A DNA stretch of 62,996 nt from Paracoccaceae bacterium (GCA_028875855.1 JAGWVA010000016.1:1-62996); one strand, 5' to 3'; shown: positions 14,806 to 29,420, counted from the stretch's first letter. Made by a program: numbers and translations. Notes: generated by a model not told the origin, from the sequence alone.

Positions 14806-17199
14806 GTGACCGAACCCACCCTGACCGCCCCCAAGCTGCAATCGGCGATCCTGCATCACCTGACCTACACGATCGGCAAGGATGCACCCCACGCCAGCCT
14901 GCACGACTGGCGCATGGCCCTGTCGTTTGCGATCCGCGACCAGATCATGGAGCCGTGGTTCGCCTCGACCCGCCGCACCTGGGCCGAGGACCGCAAGCGC
15001 GTCTATTACCTGTCGATGGAATTCCTGATCGGCCGCATTCTCGAGGATGCGACGATCAACCTTGGCCTGCGCGACGTGGTGGAAGAGGTGATGACCGGGC
15101 TCGGACAGGATTTCCGCGCGCTGGTCGAGGACGAACCCGACGCGGCACTTGGCAACGGGGGCCTCGGGCGGCTTGCGGCCTGCTTCATGGAAAGCATGGC
15201 GACGCTGGGCTGCCCGGCCTATGGCTACGGCATCCGCTATGAGCACGGGCTGTTCCGCCAGCTTTTCCAGGATGGCCAGCAGGTCGAGACGCCCGAGGAC
15301 TGGCTGACCCAGACCAATCCCTGGGAATTCGACCGCCCCGAAAGCGCCTATGTGATCGGCTTCAAGGGCCATGTCGAAGTGGTGAACGGACGCGCGACAT
15401 GGGTGCCGGGCGAGACCGTCATCGCCTCGGCCCATGACACGCCGGTGATCGGCTGGCAGGGGGTGTGGGCCAACACGCTGCGGCTGTGGTCGGCCAAGCC
15501 CACGACGCTGTTCGACCTCGACCGCTTCAACCGGGGTGACTATGCCGCCGCGGCCGAGCCCGAGGCACTGGCCCGCACGATCAGCCGCGTTCTTTACCCC
15601 GACGACACGACCTATGCCGGCAAGGAACTGCGGTTGAAGCAGGAATTCTTCATGACGTCCGCGGCCTTGCAGGACATTCTTCGCAGGTATCTGGCCGAGC
15701 ATTCGGACCTGACGCGCCTGCCGGAAAAGGTCGCGATCCAGATGAATGACACGCATCCCGCCATCGCCGGGCCGGAGTTGATGCGGCTTTTGATGGATGA
15801 GCACGGCATGGCGTTTGACACCGCGCTCGACATTTCGCAGCAGGTTCTGGGCTATACCAACCACACGCTGCTGCCCGAGGCGCTGGAACGCTGGTCCACC
15901 TATCTTTTCGGCAACGTGCTGCCGCGTCACATGCAGATCGTCGAGCAAATCGATGCCTGGCATAAGGAAAAATACCCCGGCCGTCCGCATTACGTGGGCA
16001 TCGTGAAGTTCCAGGAAGTGCACATGGGCGAGCTGGCCTTCATCATGTCGCACAAGGTCAACGGTGTCTCTGCTCTGCACAGCGAGCTGGTGAAGACCTC
16101 GCTCTTCCCCGAGCTCGCGGCGCTGCATCCGGGGCGGATCATCAATGAAACCAACGGGGTTACGCCGCGACGTTGGCTCAACATGTGCAACCGTCCGCTG
16201 GCTGGCCTCATCACCGACACCATCGGCGAGGCCTGGGTGCGCGATCTCGACCGGTTGCGCGATCTGGAGCCGCATATCGAGGATGCCGCCTTCCGCGATG
16301 CCTTCGCCGGGGCCAAGCGCGCCAACAAGGTGTCGCTGGCCCGCTGGATCGAGAAGACCTGCGGCGTCCGCGTCAGCGCCGATGCGCTTTTCGACGTGCA
16401 GATCAAGCGTATCCACGAATACAAGCGCCAGCTTCTGAACATCCTTCAGACCATCGCCCATTGGCACGCGATCCGGCAGAACCCCAAGGCGGATTGGGTG
16501 CCGCGGGTGAAGATCTTCGGCGGAAAGTCGGCACCGGGCTATTGGGTGGCCAAGGAAATCATTCACCTTATCAACGACGTGGCGCGCGTTGTGAACAACG
16601 ACCCGGTGGTGGGCGACCGGCTGAAGGTGGTCTATCCGGCGAATTACAACGTCTCGATGGCCGAGATGCTCATTCCGGCCGCTGACCTGTCCGAACAGAT
16701 CTCGACCGCCGGGAAAGAGGCATCGGGCACCGGGAACATGAAGTTCATGCTGAACGGCGCGCCCACCATCGGCACGCTGGATGGCGCGAATGTCGAGATC
16801 CTTGAGGAGGTCGGGGACGAGAATTTCTTCCTCTTCGGGCTGACCGCGACAGAGGTGGTGGAACGGCGCAAGGATGTCGAACATGCCCGCCACGCGATCC
16901 TGGAAAGCCAGCCGCTTCAGGATGTCTTGCAGATGCTGGCCGAGGGGCGGTTCAGCCCCGATCAGCCCGACCGCTACTATGGCGTGGTGGACCGGATGTG
17001 GCACCACGATTACTTCCTTGTCGCGTCCGATTTCGCCGCCTACGAGGCCGCGCAGGCACGGGTGGATGCGGCCTACCGCGACCAGACCCGCTGGCAGCGC
17101 ATGGCTGCCATGAATACGGCCCGGGCGGGGTTTTTCTCGTCGGACCGGACCATCCGTGGCTATATGAAGGACATATGGTCGACGGAATCGGCCCTTTAG
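14806..17199 (+). CDS. glgP: Glycogen phosphorylase
   Basis: A 797-residue PLP enzyme (GT35) releasing glucose-1-phosphate from glycogen ends. It shows YYLSMEFLIGR, GNGGLGRLAACFMESMA, YGIRYEHGLFRQ, MNDTHPAIAGPELMRLLMDE, NGVTPRRWL, VQIKRIHEYKRQLLN and the PLP-lysine segment around K637 (KEASGTGNMKFMLNG). Length and motifs are normal. Translation starts at a GTG at 14806 behind GGAAAG. It is the first gene of the operon glgP-B-C-A-X-pgm; a LacI-like operator lies 100 bases upstream. Confidence 0.96.
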   Translation: MTEPTLTAPKLQSAILHHLTYTIGKDAPHASLHDWRMALSFAIRDQIMEPWFASTRRTWAEDRKRVYYLSMEFLIGRILEDATINLGLRDVVEEVMTGLGQDFRALVEDEPDAALGNGGLGRLAACFMESMATLGCPAYGYGIRYEHGLFRQLFQDGQQVETPEDWLTQTNPWEFDRPESAYVIGFKGHVEVVNGRATWVPGETVIASAHDTPVIGWQGVWANTLRLWSAKPTTLFDLDRFNRGDYAAAAEPEALARTISRVLYPDDTTYAGKELRLKQEFFMTSAALQDILRRYLAEHSDLTRLPEKVAIQMNDTHPAIAGPELMRLLMDEHGMAFDTALDISQQVLGYTNHTLLPEALERWSTYLFGNVLPRHMQIVEQIDAWHKEKYPGRPHYVGIVKFQEVHMGELAFIMSHKVNGVSALHSELVKTSLFPELAALHPGRIINETNGVTPRRWLNMCNRPLAGLITDTIGEAWVRDLDRLRDLEPHIEDAAFRDAFAGAKRANKVSLARWIEKTCGVRVSADALFDVQIKRIHEYKRQLLNILQTIAHWHAIRQNPKADWVPRVKIFGGKSAPGYWVAKEIIHLINDVARVVNNDPVVGDRLKVVYPANYNVSMAEMLIPAADLSEQISTAGKEASGTGNMKFMLNGAPTIGTLDGANVEILEEVGDENFFLFGLTATEVVERRKDVEHARHAILESQPLQDVLQMLAEGRFSPDQPDRYYGVVDRMWHHDYFLVASDFAAYEAAQARVDAAYRDQTRWQRMAAMNTARAGFFSSDRTIRGYMKDIWSTESAL

Positions 17200-17211
17200 G
17201 GAGGGAGCCCG

Positions 17212-19410
17212 ATGGCGCGCAAACCGAAACGCGAGGCCCCGCTGATCGCCCCCGAGGCGATGGAGGCGATCGTGGCGGGCGCGCATGGCGATCCGTTCTC
17301 TGTCCTGGGCCTGCACGAACGCGATGGCCGCTGGGTCCTGTCGGCCTTCGTGCCAGGGGCCGACCGGCTGGTGGCGCTGACGGGGGCGGGCGATGTGACC
17401 CTCACGGACCTGTCGGATGGCGCGGGCTTTTTCGTGGGCGTGCTGCCCGGGCGGACCGACTATCGTCTGCATGCCGAGAACCGCGAGGCGGTCTGGGACT
17501 TCGACGACCCCTATCGCTTTGGCCCGGTTCTGGGCGAGATGGACGAATATCTGCTGGGCGAGGGCACGCACCGCCGCATCTGGCAGGCGCTCGGCGCGCA
17601 TGTGCGGATGCATGAGGGCGTCGAGGGGGTGCATTTCGCCGTCTGGGCGCCCAATGCCGAACGCGTGTCGGTCGCGGGCGACTTCAATCTTTGGGACGGG
17701 CGGCGCCATCCGATGCGGCTGCGCGGCGCGACCGGCGTGTGGGAGATCTTCATCCCCGGCCTCGGGGAAGGCACGGTCTATAAATACGACATCCGCGGCC
17801 GGGGCGGGAAGCGCCTGCCGATGAAGGCCGACCCGGTGGGCTTTGGCTCCGAACATCCGCCGGCCACGGGATCGGTCGTCCGGCGCATCGATCAGCCGCA
17901 TTGGACGGACGAGCGCTGGATGAAGGGGCGGGCGAAGCACCAGACCATCGCCTCCCCGATCTCGGTTTACGAGGTCCACCTTGGCTCGTGGCGCAAGGCC
18001 GAGAGCGGGGCGCGGCCGCTGTCCTACCACGAGCTTGCCGAACAACTGGTCGATTATGCCGCCGACATGGGCTTCACCCATCTCGAGTTCCTGCCCGTTT
18101 CCGAACATCCGTTCGACGGAAGCTGGGGCTACCAGCCCACCGGCATGTTCGCCCCCACGATCCGTCACGGCACGCCCGACGAGTTCCGCGCGCTGGTGGA
18201 CGCCGCGCATCGCAAGGGGCTGGGGGTGATCCTCGACTGGGTGCCGGGGCATTTCCCGACCGACGCCCATGGGCTTGCCCGCTTCGACGGGACCGCGCTT
18301 TACGAACACGAGGACCCGCGCGAAGGCTTCCATCAGGACTGGAACACGCTGATCTACAACTACGGCCGGGTCGAGGTCGCCAACTACCTGATTTCGAACG
18401 CCTTGTATTGGCTGGAAGAATACCATGCCGACGGGCTGCGCGTGGATGCCGTGGCCTCGATGCTTTACCGCGACTATTCGCGCGCCGAGGGGCAATGGGT
18501 GCCCAACAAGGACGGCGGGCGCGAGAATTACGAGGCGATCGCGCTTTTGCAGGCCATGAACGTCACGACCTACGGCGAGGTGCCAGGCATCGTGACGGTG
18601 GCCGAGGAATCGACCGCCTTCCCCGGCGTCTCGCGCCCGGTGAACCACGGCGGGCTCGGCTTCGGGTTCAAGTGGAACATGGGCTGGATGAACGACAGCC
18701 TGCGCTACATCGAAAAGGACCCGATCTACCGCAAGCATCATCACCACCAGATGACCTTCAGCCTGCACTATGCCTGGAGCGAGAACTACATCTTGCCCAT
18801 CAGCCATGACGAGGTGGTGCACGGCAAGGGCAGCATGATCGCGAAGATGCCGGGCGAGGGCGACGAGAAATTCGCCAACCTGCGCGCCTACTACAGCTTC
18901 ATGTGGACCCATCCGGGCAAGAAGCTTCTGTTCATGGGCTGCGAATTCGCCCAAGGGGCGGAATGGAACCATTCCCGCAGCCTCGACTGGCATCTTCTGG
19001 AACGGCCCCAGCATCGCGGCATGCAGAACCTGATCCGCGATCTGAACCACCTTTATCGTTCGACGCCCGCGCTGCACGTGAACGACTGCCAGCCCGAGGG
19101 CTTCCAGTGGCTCGAGGCGAACGACGCCGAGAACTCGGTCTTCGCCTTCATCCGGCGCGGCGGGCCGCAGGACCCGGCGGTGGTCGTGGCGATCAATTTC
19201 ACGCCGGTCGAGCGGCGCGGCTACCGTCTCGGCTTCCCCGCGCCCGGCCATTGGCACGAGGCATTCAACTCGGATTCGGAATTTTACGGAGGCGGCAATC
19301 GCGGCAACCTCGGCGGGGTGGAGACCGAGGCGAAGGGCTGGCACGGGCAGATGCAGTCCGCCGCCGTCACCTTGCCGCCATTGTCGGCTGTCATTTTCAC
19401 GCAGGAGTAA
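17212..19410 (+). CDS. glgB: 1,4-alpha-glucan branching enzyme (GH13)
   Basis: A 732-residue enzyme introducing alpha-1,6 branches. An N-terminal carbohydrate-binding region (GDPFSVLGLHE), a CBM48 segment (GVHFAVWAPNAERVSVAGDFN) and the GH13 barrel are visible. Catalytic regions are DGLRVDAVASMLYRDY (nucleophile Asp) and TVAEESTAFPGVSRP (acid/base Glu), with LPISHDEVVHGKGS for the third acid. It begins 12 bases after glgP with a GGGAGG ribosome site and is followed by glgC after 24 bases. Confidence 0.97.
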   Translation: MARKPKREAPLIAPEAMEAIVAGAHGDPFSVLGLHERDGRWVLSAFVPGADRLVALTGAGDVTLTDLSDGAGFFVGVLPGRTDYRLHAENREAVWDFDDPYRFGPVLGEMDEYLLGEGTHRRIWQALGAHVRMHEGVEGVHFAVWAPNAERVSVAGDFNLWDGRRHPMRLRGATGVWEIFIPGLGEGTVYKYDIRGRGGKRLPMKADPVGFGSEHPPATGSVVRRIDQPHWTDERWMKGRAKHQTIASPISVYEVHLGSWRKAESGARPLSYHELAEQLVDYAADMGFTHLEFLPVSEHPFDGSWGYQPTGMFAPTIRHGTPDEFRALVDAAHRKGLGVILDWVPGHFPTDAHGLARFDGTALYEHEDPREGFHQDWNTLIYNYGRVEVANYLISNALYWLEEYHADGLRVDAVASMLYRDYSRAEGQWVPNKDGGRENYEAIALLQAMNVTTYGEVPGIVTVAEESTAFPGVSRPVNHGGLGFGFKWNMGWMNDSLRYIEKDPIYRKHHHHQMTFSLHYAWSENYILPISHDEVVHGKGSMIAKMPGEGDEKFANLRAYYSFMWTHPGKKLLFMGCEFAQGAEWNHSRSLDWHLLERPQHRGMQNLIRDLNHLYRSTPALHVNDCQPEGFQWLEANDAENSVFAFIRRGGPQDPAVVVAINFTPVERRGYRLGFPAPGHWHEAFNSDSEFYGGGNRGNLGGVETEAKGWHGQMQSAAVTLPPLSAVIFTQE

Positions 19411-19434
19411 CCTGCGACCAGGGGAGGGACAAGG

Positions 19435-20706
19435 ATGCGACAAAGACCCAACGCGAGGCTCTCCAGCCAGGCGATGGCCTTCGTTCTGGCCGGTGGCCGC
19501 GGCAGCCGTCTGAAGGAGCTGACCGACAAGCGCGCAAAGCCCGCGGTCTATTTCGGCGGCAAGGCGCGGATCATCGACTTCGCCCTGTCGAACGCGCTGA
19601 ACTCGGGCATCCGCAAGATGGCGATCGCCACGCAATACAAGGCGCACAGCCTCATCCGCCACATGCAGCGCGGCTGGAGCTTTTTCCGGGCCGAGCGGAA
19701 CGAATACCTCGACATCCTGCCCGCCAGCCAGCGCGTGGACGAGAACAAGTGGTATCTGGGCACCGCCGACGCGGTGACGCAGAACATCGACATCGTGGAC
19801 AGCTACGACGTGAAATACGTGATCGTGCTGGCGGGCGACCATGTCTACAAGATGGATTACGAGATCATGCTGCGCCAGCATGTCGAGACGGGCGCGGACG
19901 TGACCATCGGCTGCCTGACCGTGCCCCGGATGGAGGCCACCGCCTTTGGCGTGATGGACATCGACAAGGGCGGGCGCATCACCGCGTTTCTTGAAAAGCC
20001 CAAGGACCCGCCGGGCATTCCGGGCGACCCGGACCATGCGCTGGCCTCGATGGGGATCTATGTCTTCGACTGGGCCTTCCTGCGCGACCTCTTGATCCGC
20101 GACCAGAACGACCCGAACTCGAGCCACGATTTCGGCAACGACCTGATCCCGCAGATCGTGAAGAACGGCAAGGCGATGGCGCATCGCTTTTCGGAAAGCT
20201 GCGTGACCTCGGGGCTGGAGACGGAACCCTACTGGCGCGACGTGGGCACGATCGAGGCCTTCTGGCAGGCCAATATCGACCTGACGGATTTCGTGCCCAA
20301 GCTCGACCTTTACGACAACGCCTGGCCGATCTGGACCTATGCCGAGATCGTGCCGCCGGCGAAGTTCATCCATGACGAGGACGACCGCCGCGGGTCGGCC
20401 GTCTCGTCGCTGGTGTCGGGCGACTGCATCGTCTCGGGGTCGGAAATCCGCAACTCGCTGCTGTTCACGGGCGGGCGCACGCATTCCTATGCCTCGCTCG
20501 AATATGTCGTGGCGCTGCCTTACGTTACGGTGAACCGCAAGGCGCAGTTGAAGAATTGCGTGATCGACCGCGGCGTCATCATCCCCGAGGGGCTGGTGGT
20601 GGGCCAGGACCCGGACGAGGATGCCCGCTGGTTCCGCAGGACCGAGGGCGGCGTGGTGCTCATCACGCAGGACATGCTGGACCGTCGGGCCGCGGCGCTG
20701 GAGTAA
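19435..20706 (+). CDS. glgC: Glucose-1-phosphate adenylyltransferase
   Basis: A 423-residue enzyme making ADP-glucose, the committed step of glycogen synthesis. Signatures are [38 protein letters not shown] split across the nucleotide site, [29 protein letters not shown] and SMGIYVFDW. The C-terminal left-handed beta-helix ([28 protein letters not shown]) carries the allosteric region; bacterial relatives respond to fructose phosphates or pyruvate. GGGAGGG precedes the ATG. After it comes a 90-base spacer with an intergenic repeat before glgA. Confidence 0.97.
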   Translation: MRQRPNARLSSQAMAFVLAGGRGSRLKELTDKRAKPAVYFGGKARIIDFALSNALNSGIRKMAIATQYKAHSLIRHMQRGWSFFRAERNEYLDILPASQRVDENKWYLGTADAVTQNIDIVDSYDVKYVIVLAGDHVYKMDYEIMLRQHVETGADVTIGCLTVPRMEATAFGVMDIDKGGRITAFLEKPKDPPGIPGDPDHALASMGIYVFDWAFLRDLLIRDQNDPNSSHDFGNDLIPQIVKNGKAMAHRFSESCVTSGLETEPYWRDVGTIEAFWQANIDLTDFVPKLDLYDNAWPIWTYAEIVPPAKFIHDEDDRRGSAVSSLVSGDCIVSGSEIRNSLLFTGGRTHSYASLEYVVALPYVTVNRKAQLKNCVIDRGVIIPEGLVVGQDPDEDARWFRRTEGGVVLITQDMLDRRAAALE

Positions 20707-20763
20707 GCGGGGAGGCGGGAGGCTGTCTGCCCCCCATTCGCCCCGGGTCGGGGCTCACCCCCC

Positions 20764-20790
20764 GAGGATATTTTTGCCAAAGTGAAAGGG
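20764..20790 (+). repeat. Intergenic repeat element, copy 1
   Basis: The segment GAGGATATTTTTGCCAAAGT followed by GAAAGGG stands between glgC and glgA after a C/G-rich stretch able to fold (CCCCGGGTCGGGG). Two related copies occur in inverted orientation at 34585-34670. The shared part is GGGGA(T/C)ATTT, then an A-rich stretch, then TGAAG. The element supplies the A/G-rich leader just before the glgA ATG. Confidence 0.6.
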
Positions 20791-20796
20791 CAGGGG

Positions 20797-22241
20797 ATGT
20801 CGGAGCAGGCGGTCGTCGGGCGGGTGCTGTCGGTGGCGTCGGAATGTGTGCCGCTGGTGAAGACCGGGGGGCTGGCCGATGTCGTGGGCGCGCTGCCGAA
20901 GGCGCTTGCGCCGCATGGCTGGGACATGCGCGTCCTGATGCCCGCCTATCGCGGGATGGTCGAGAAGCTGGGCGCGGCGCGCGAGGTCTGGACCGGGGGC
21001 GATGTCTTCGGCGGTCCGGCGATCGTGCTGGCGGGCCGGGTGGACGAGATCGAGGTCCTGTTGCTGTCGGCGCCCCATCTCTATGACCGGGACGGCGGGC
21101 CCTATTCGGCGAGCGGGCGCGATCACCCCGACAATCCCGAACGCTTTGCCGCGCTGTGCTGGGTCGCGGCCGAGATTGCGCGGGATGGGCTTGGCGATGG
21201 CTGGTCGCCGGACGTCGTCCATGCCCATGACTGGCAGGGCGGCCTTGCGCCGGCCTATCTGCGCTATCGCGGCATGGCGGCGAAAAGCGTCATCACGATC
21301 CACAACATCGCCTTTCAGGGCATGGCGGGCCCGGAAAAGCTGGGCGCGCTGCGGCTGCCCTATTCCGAATTTCACGCCGATGCGCTGGAATATTACGGCC
21401 AGATCAGCACCTTGAAGGCCGGTCTTGTGACGGCGGATGCGATCACCACCGTCAGTCCGACCTATGCCGAGGAGCTGATGCGCCCCGAGTTCGGCATGGG
21501 GCTGCAGGGCGTCATCGCGGCGCGGGCGGCGCTGGTGCGCGGCATTCTGAACGGCGTGGATGCGGGAACCTGGGACCCCGCCGCCGATCCGGAAGTCGTG
21601 GCCTATGACGCGCGGCGGCTGAAGAAGAAGGCCGAGAACCGCGCCCGGCTGATCGCGGAATTCGGTCTGGACGACGTGCCGGGGCCGCTCGCCATCGTGG
21701 TGAGCCGCCTGACCGATCAGAAGGGCATCGACCTTCTGCCTGCGGTGCTGGAGGATTTCGTCGCGGCCGGCGGCGGGCTGGCTGTCCTTGGCTCGGGCGA
21801 TCCGCGGCTTGAAGGGGCGATGCAGGCGGCGGCGGCGGCCTTTCCCGGCCGGGTCGGGGTGAAGATCGGCTATGACGAGGCGCTGAGCCACCGGATGTTC
21901 GCGGGGGGCGACGCGGTGCTGGTGCCCTCGCGGTTCGAACCCTGCGGGCTTACGCAGATGTATGGGCTGCGCTACGGCACGCTGCCGGTGGTGGCGGCGA
22001 CCGGGGGGCTGGCCGATACCGTCATCACCGCCAATCCGATGGCGCTGGCCGCGGGGACGGCGACGGGCATCGCCTTCCATCCGACCGACGCGCTTGCGCT
22101 CGGGCAGGCGCTGCGGCGGCTGTGCGCGCTTTATGCCCAGCCGGACACATGGGCCGCGATGCAGCGCGCGGCGATGCGCCAGCCGGTGGACTGGGACGCC
22201 TCGTCGGCCGCCTATGCCGCGCTTTACGCGGAGCTTCTGGC

Positions 22242-22245
<4 letters not shown>
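20797..22245 (+). CDS. glgA: Glycogen synthase (ADP-glucose dependent, GT5)
   Basis: A 482-residue glycosyltransferase elongating glycogen from ADP-glucose. It has the KTGGLADVVGALPKAL nucleotide loop near the N-terminus, HAHDWQGGLAPAYL, ITIHNIAFQGM, TVSPTYAEEL, the RLTDQKGIDLL hinge and the C-terminal SRFEPCGLTQMYGLRYG catalytic segment. I start at the ATG at 20797 behind AAAGGG rather than an in-frame GTG five codons earlier. Its stop overlaps the GTG start of glgX. Confidence 0.96.
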
Positions 22246-26005
<3,760 letters not shown>

Positions 26006-26017
26006 TCCGGCAGCCGC

Positions 26018-28219
26018 TCAGCGGGTCCAGAGCGCGGAAAGGTAGCTTTCCAGCGCCGCCGGATCGACCGGCTTTTCCATCAGCGCCACGCCCTCGGCGG
26101 CGCAGGCGCTGCGCAGGTCTGGCGTGCGGTCGGCGGTGAGGATGCGGGCGGGCAGGGCGCCGTAGCGCGCGCGCAGCGCGCCGATGGTCGCGAGGCCCGT
26201 CGCGCCCTCGCCCAGATGCTGATCGACCAGCAGCACATCGGGCGCGATGCCGATCTCTTCCATCAGCGACAGTGCCTCCTCGCCGGTGGCGGCGTCGATG
26301 ACGTTCAGGCCCCATTTCTCCAGCAACTGGCCAAGCGCAAGCCGCAGCGCGTCGTCGTTTTCCACCAGAAGCGCGATCCGGTCCTGCGGCGGCGGCACGC
26401 TCTTGCGCCCAGAGGGCCGCGCCTCGGCCGCCGCCGTCCACGGCGCGCCGCTCAGCGTCAGGGCAAAGCAGGTGCCCCGCCCGGGCTGCGAGCGGAGCGT
26501 CAGACGGTGGCCCAGCAGCGCGCAGGCGCGTTCCACGATGGCAAGGCCGAGCCCCATCCCCTCGGCAGCCGAGGCGCGCGCGTTCAGGCGGTGGAATTCC
26601 TTGAAGATATTGGCCTGTTCGTTCACGGGGATGCCGGGGCCGGTGTCATGCACCTCGACCCGCAGGCCGCCGGGGACGCGCCGTGCCCCCACCAGCACGC
26701 GGCCCGTCTCGGTGTAGCGGATCGCGTTCCCGATGAGGTTCTGAAGGATGCGCCGCAGGTAGGTGGGATCGCTCTCGACCTCGGCCAGCGCGGGCAGGAT
26801 CGTCAGGCGCAGGCCCTTGGCGGCGGCGAGGGGGGCGAATTCGTCGCGAAGCTGGGTCAGCAGCGGATCAAGGCGCACGGGCTGCACCTGCACCTCGGCC
26901 CGCCCCGCCTCGAGCCGCGAGATGTCCAGAAGCGCCTCGAGGATCTGGCCCACGCTGACCAGCGCGTTCTCGGCCTTCTCGACCGTCTGGCGGGGGCCGG
27001 GGCCGATGTCGCTGTCGGCCAGCGAGGCCAGGAAGAGCCGCGCCGCCGACAGCGGTTGCAGCAGGTCGTGGCTTGCGGCCGCGACGAACCGGGCGCGGGT
27101 CGCGTTCGCGCGTTCGGCCCGGCTCAGCGCCTCTTCCAGTTCCAGCGTGCGCGCCGTCACCCGCGCTTCGAGCGTCTCGTTCGTCTGCGCCAGCGCCGCG
27201 ATCGCCGCGCGCTCGGCGGTGACATCGGTGAGCGAGATCACGAAGCCGCGGCCGGGCATTTCCTCGGCGAAGACGTCGAGGATGGTCTCGGTCCCCCGCC
27301 GCATCTCGAAGCGCAGCGGCGCGCGGGGGGCAGGGGTGGCGATCCAGTCGCGCAAGGCGGCCTCGGTCATGCCGCCGCCAAAGGCGATCTCGTCGCGGAA
27401 GCGTTCAAGGATGTAGTCGAAGCTGGCCCCCAGCCGCAGCCGCGTGAGCGGCAGCGCCAGCAGCGCCGCCAGCCGCTGGTTCCAGCCGATCAGCCGGTTG
27501 TCCGCGTCGAAGATCGCCACGCCCTGCGCCAGATGGTCGAGCGTCGCGCGGATCATGCGCGCCTGATCGTCCAGAAGCTTGCTGCGTTCCTCCCGCTCCA
27601 TGCGGATGATCTCGGTCACGTCGGTCTGCAGGATCACCGTCCCGCCGTCGCCCGTGCGGTGTTCGCTGACCTGCACCCAGCGGTCCCAGATCATGCGGAC
27701 ATTGAAGATCACGTGGCGTTCCGCATGGCGCGCGCGGCGGCGTGCGGCCCAGTCTTCGGGCGTCACCCCCTCGGGCAGTTCCAGAAACCGCGACCGGCTC
27801 ACGCGGTCGATGTAGTCGTGGAAGGTGAGCCCCGGCTTCAGCCCCTCGCGGATGTCCAGCATGTGCATCCCGAAACGCGAGTTGCACATCACCAGCACGT
27901 CGTCGGCATCGAACAGCGCGAAACCTTCCTGCACCGTCTCGATCGCATTGGCGAGGTTCTGGCGCGCGGCCTCGGCCGCCCGCGTCGCGCGTTCCAGTCG
28001 GGCGTTGGAATCGTTAAGGAGGTCCAGCGTGCGTTCCAGATCGCGCGTGCGGTCGCGGACCTGTTCCTCGAGCAGCGCGGCGCGCTGGAACTGGGCATAG
28101 GCCGCGCCCGAGGCGTCGGTGTCCTGCTCGACCCTGCGCATCAGCACTTCGGCGATCTGGCGCAGCTTTTCCACCTGCCGCTCGGGCGGGTCGGCGGGGT
28201 TGATGAGCGTGAAACTCAT
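26018..28219 (-). CDS. Hybrid histidine kinase, NahK/ErcS'-like
   Basis: A 733-residue cytoplasmic sensor kinase without membrane helices. Order: an N-terminal coiled coil (about 40-95), a PAS-like domain (95-200), a second PAS (220-335), another coiled coil, then the DHp helix with phospho-acceptor H384 (AAASHDLLQPLSAARL), an ATPase domain with NLIGNAIRYTE and DTGPGIP, and a C-terminal receiver with D666 (DVLLVDQHLGEG). This is the NahK/ErcS' architecture. Its ATG overlaps the stop of a FIST-domain gene (ATGA), so the FIST protein is its probable sensory partner. It is the last gene of a regulator-FIST-kinase operon, facing the cox genes. Confidence 0.88.
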   Translation of the reverse strand: MSFTLINPADPPERQVEKLRQIAEVLMRRVEQDTDASGAAYAQFQRAALLEEQVRDRTRDLERTLDLLNDSNARLERATRAAEAARQNLANAIETVQEGFALFDADDVLVMCNSRFGMHMLDIREGLKPGLTFHDYIDRVSRSRFLELPEGVTPEDWAARRRARHAERHVIFNVRMIWDRWVQVSEHRTGDGGTVILQTDVTEIIRMEREERSKLLDDQARMIRATLDHLAQGVAIFDADNRLIGWNQRLAALLALPLTRLRLGASFDYILERFRDEIAFGGGMTEAALRDWIATPAPRAPLRFEMRRGTETILDVFAEEMPGRGFVISLTDVTAERAAIAALAQTNETLEARVTARTLELEEALSRAERANATRARFVAAASHDLLQPLSAARLFLASLADSDIGPGPRQTVEKAENALVSVGQILEALLDISRLEAGRAEVQVQPVRLDPLLTQLRDEFAPLAAAKGLRLTILPALAEVESDPTYLRRILQNLIGNAIRYTETGRVLVGARRVPGGLRVEVHDTGPGIPVNEQANIFKEFHRLNARASAAEGMGLGLAIVERACALLGHRLTLRSQPGRGTCFALTLSGAPWTAAAEARPSGRKSVPPPQDRIALLVENDDALRLALGQLLEKWGLNVIDAATGEEALSLMEEIGIAPDVLLVDQHLGEGATGLATIGALRARYGALPARILTADRTPDLRSACAAEGVALMEKPVDPAALESYLSALWTR

Positions 28220-29382
28220 GGCGCTTCGCCGGGGCGGTAGATCGCGACGCCGGTCATCGTCTGGTTCACATGCATCCCGTTCAACTGCTCGCCATAGGTC
28301 GAGAAGCCCACGACATGATGGCGGCGCAGCAGGTCCGAGATCGCGCCCGTCATCTGCTTCTCCTGCGCCTCCATCCGCCGCAGGATGCAATCGCACGCCA
28401 GGATCGCCTGCGGCGCGGCGGGCCGGGCGAGCGACGAAAGCTCGGTGTCGAGGTGCCGAACCATGTCCAGCGGCTCGGCCAGCGTCAGCACCAGCCCCTC
28501 GTCGATGGCCGAGAAGAAGATCAGATCGCCATTGGGCGCGACCTGCTGGATGGCGCGGACATGATGCTTGCCGCCGATGCGCACCACGACCGGATGGGCC
28601 GCGAAGGTGAAGGGGTCGAGCTGTCCGGGGTCCTTGCCGAGGATGCGGGCATATTCCGCGGCCGCCGGCTCGGCGTTGATGCGCCGCACGATGCGATGGG
28701 CGGGATCGGCTTCGGTCACGACCATGCGCGTGTCGGTGGGTCGCAGGTGATCAAGGTTGAAGACCTTCACCGGGCAGTCGGTGCGCAGGAAGGCGAGCGC
28801 GGCGGCGTTCTGCATCCGCGCGCCGTCATGCAGGATGAAGGTCTTCTCGAACCGAACGCCGTCACCCGCCGAGCCGCCGAAAAGCGGCACCGGCCCCAGA
28901 CCCGACGCCAGCGCCGAGGTCAGCGCATCCTCGCGCGCCGACAGCCCGTCCACCATCAGAAAGGCGAATTCGTGCGGCCATTCCGGGCGCATCCGCGCCA
29001 GCCGTTGCCGCGCCCGGCCCAAGGTGGCGATGACCTCGTGCGGATCGATCCGGTGCAGGTCCGGCAGCGCCATCACCTCGGCCGCGAAATGACGCGCAGG
29101 CAGGCCCACGGCGACGATCTCGCCTTCGGCATAGCCGTCCGACGAAATCTCGCCCGCCGTGGTGCAGCCGATGACCGGGGTCGCGCCAAAGGCCGCGGTC
29201 GCCTGACCGGCCAGCCGGTCCAGATCGGCGGCGGGCGAGACGAACAGGATCACCAGCGCGAAAGGCCCGGGGCCAAGGGCGCGGGCAAGCCGGCGCGCCG
29301 CATCCGGCCGGTCTGCCGCGACATGGGCGGACCGCAGCACGCTGTCCGCGGCAGGCTCTGTCGCTGCGCCAAGGCTTTTCAT
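28216..29382 (-). CDS. FIST-domain sensory protein (NosP-like)
   Basis: A 388-residue cytoplasmic protein made of FIST-N and FIST-C domains. FIST-N shows VIGCTTAGEISSDGY and PLFGGSAGDG; FIST-C carries VKVFNLDHLRPTD and ends with VGFSTYGEQLNGMHVNQTM. FIST proteins of this kind encoded beside a NahK-type kinase, such as Pseudomonas NosP, bind haem and sense NO; CO can also bind. Haem binding here is inferred from context and not visible. GGGGAGG lies six bases before the ATG. It is translationally coupled to the kinase gene. Confidence 0.85.
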   Translation of the reverse strand: MKSLGAATEPAADSVLRSAHVAADRPDAARRLARALGPGPFALVILFVSPAADLDRLAGQATAAFGATPVIGCTTAGEISSDGYAEGEIVAVGLPARHFAAEVMALPDLHRIDPHEVIATLGRARQRLARMRPEWPHEFAFLMVDGLSAREDALTSALASGLGPVPLFGGSAGDGVRFEKTFILHDGARMQNAAALAFLRTDCPVKVFNLDHLRPTDTRMVVTEADPAHRIVRRINAEPAAAEYARILGKDPGQLDPFTFAAHPVVVRIGGKHHVRAIQQVAPNGDLIFFSAIDEGLVLTLAEPLDMVRHLDTELSSLARPAAPQAILACDCILRRMEAQEKQMTGAISDLLRRHHVVGFSTYGEQLNGMHVNQTMTGVAIYRPGEAP

Positions 29383-29420
29383 CGCATCCTCCCCGTCATC
29401 GGGGGAAGGTATGCGCCGCT

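Noticed and set aside
14743-20484. A 1,913-codon open frame on the minus strand across glgP, glgB and glgC
   Set aside because: It is antisense to three clear glycogen genes and arises from their GC-rich codon use; its composition (Arg, His, Gln, Asp rich) fits a shadow and no motif is visible.
26216-28240. A 674-codon plus-strand frame opposite the hybrid kinase
   Set aside because: Antisense to a gene with complete kinase and receiver motifs; no recognisable domain of its own.
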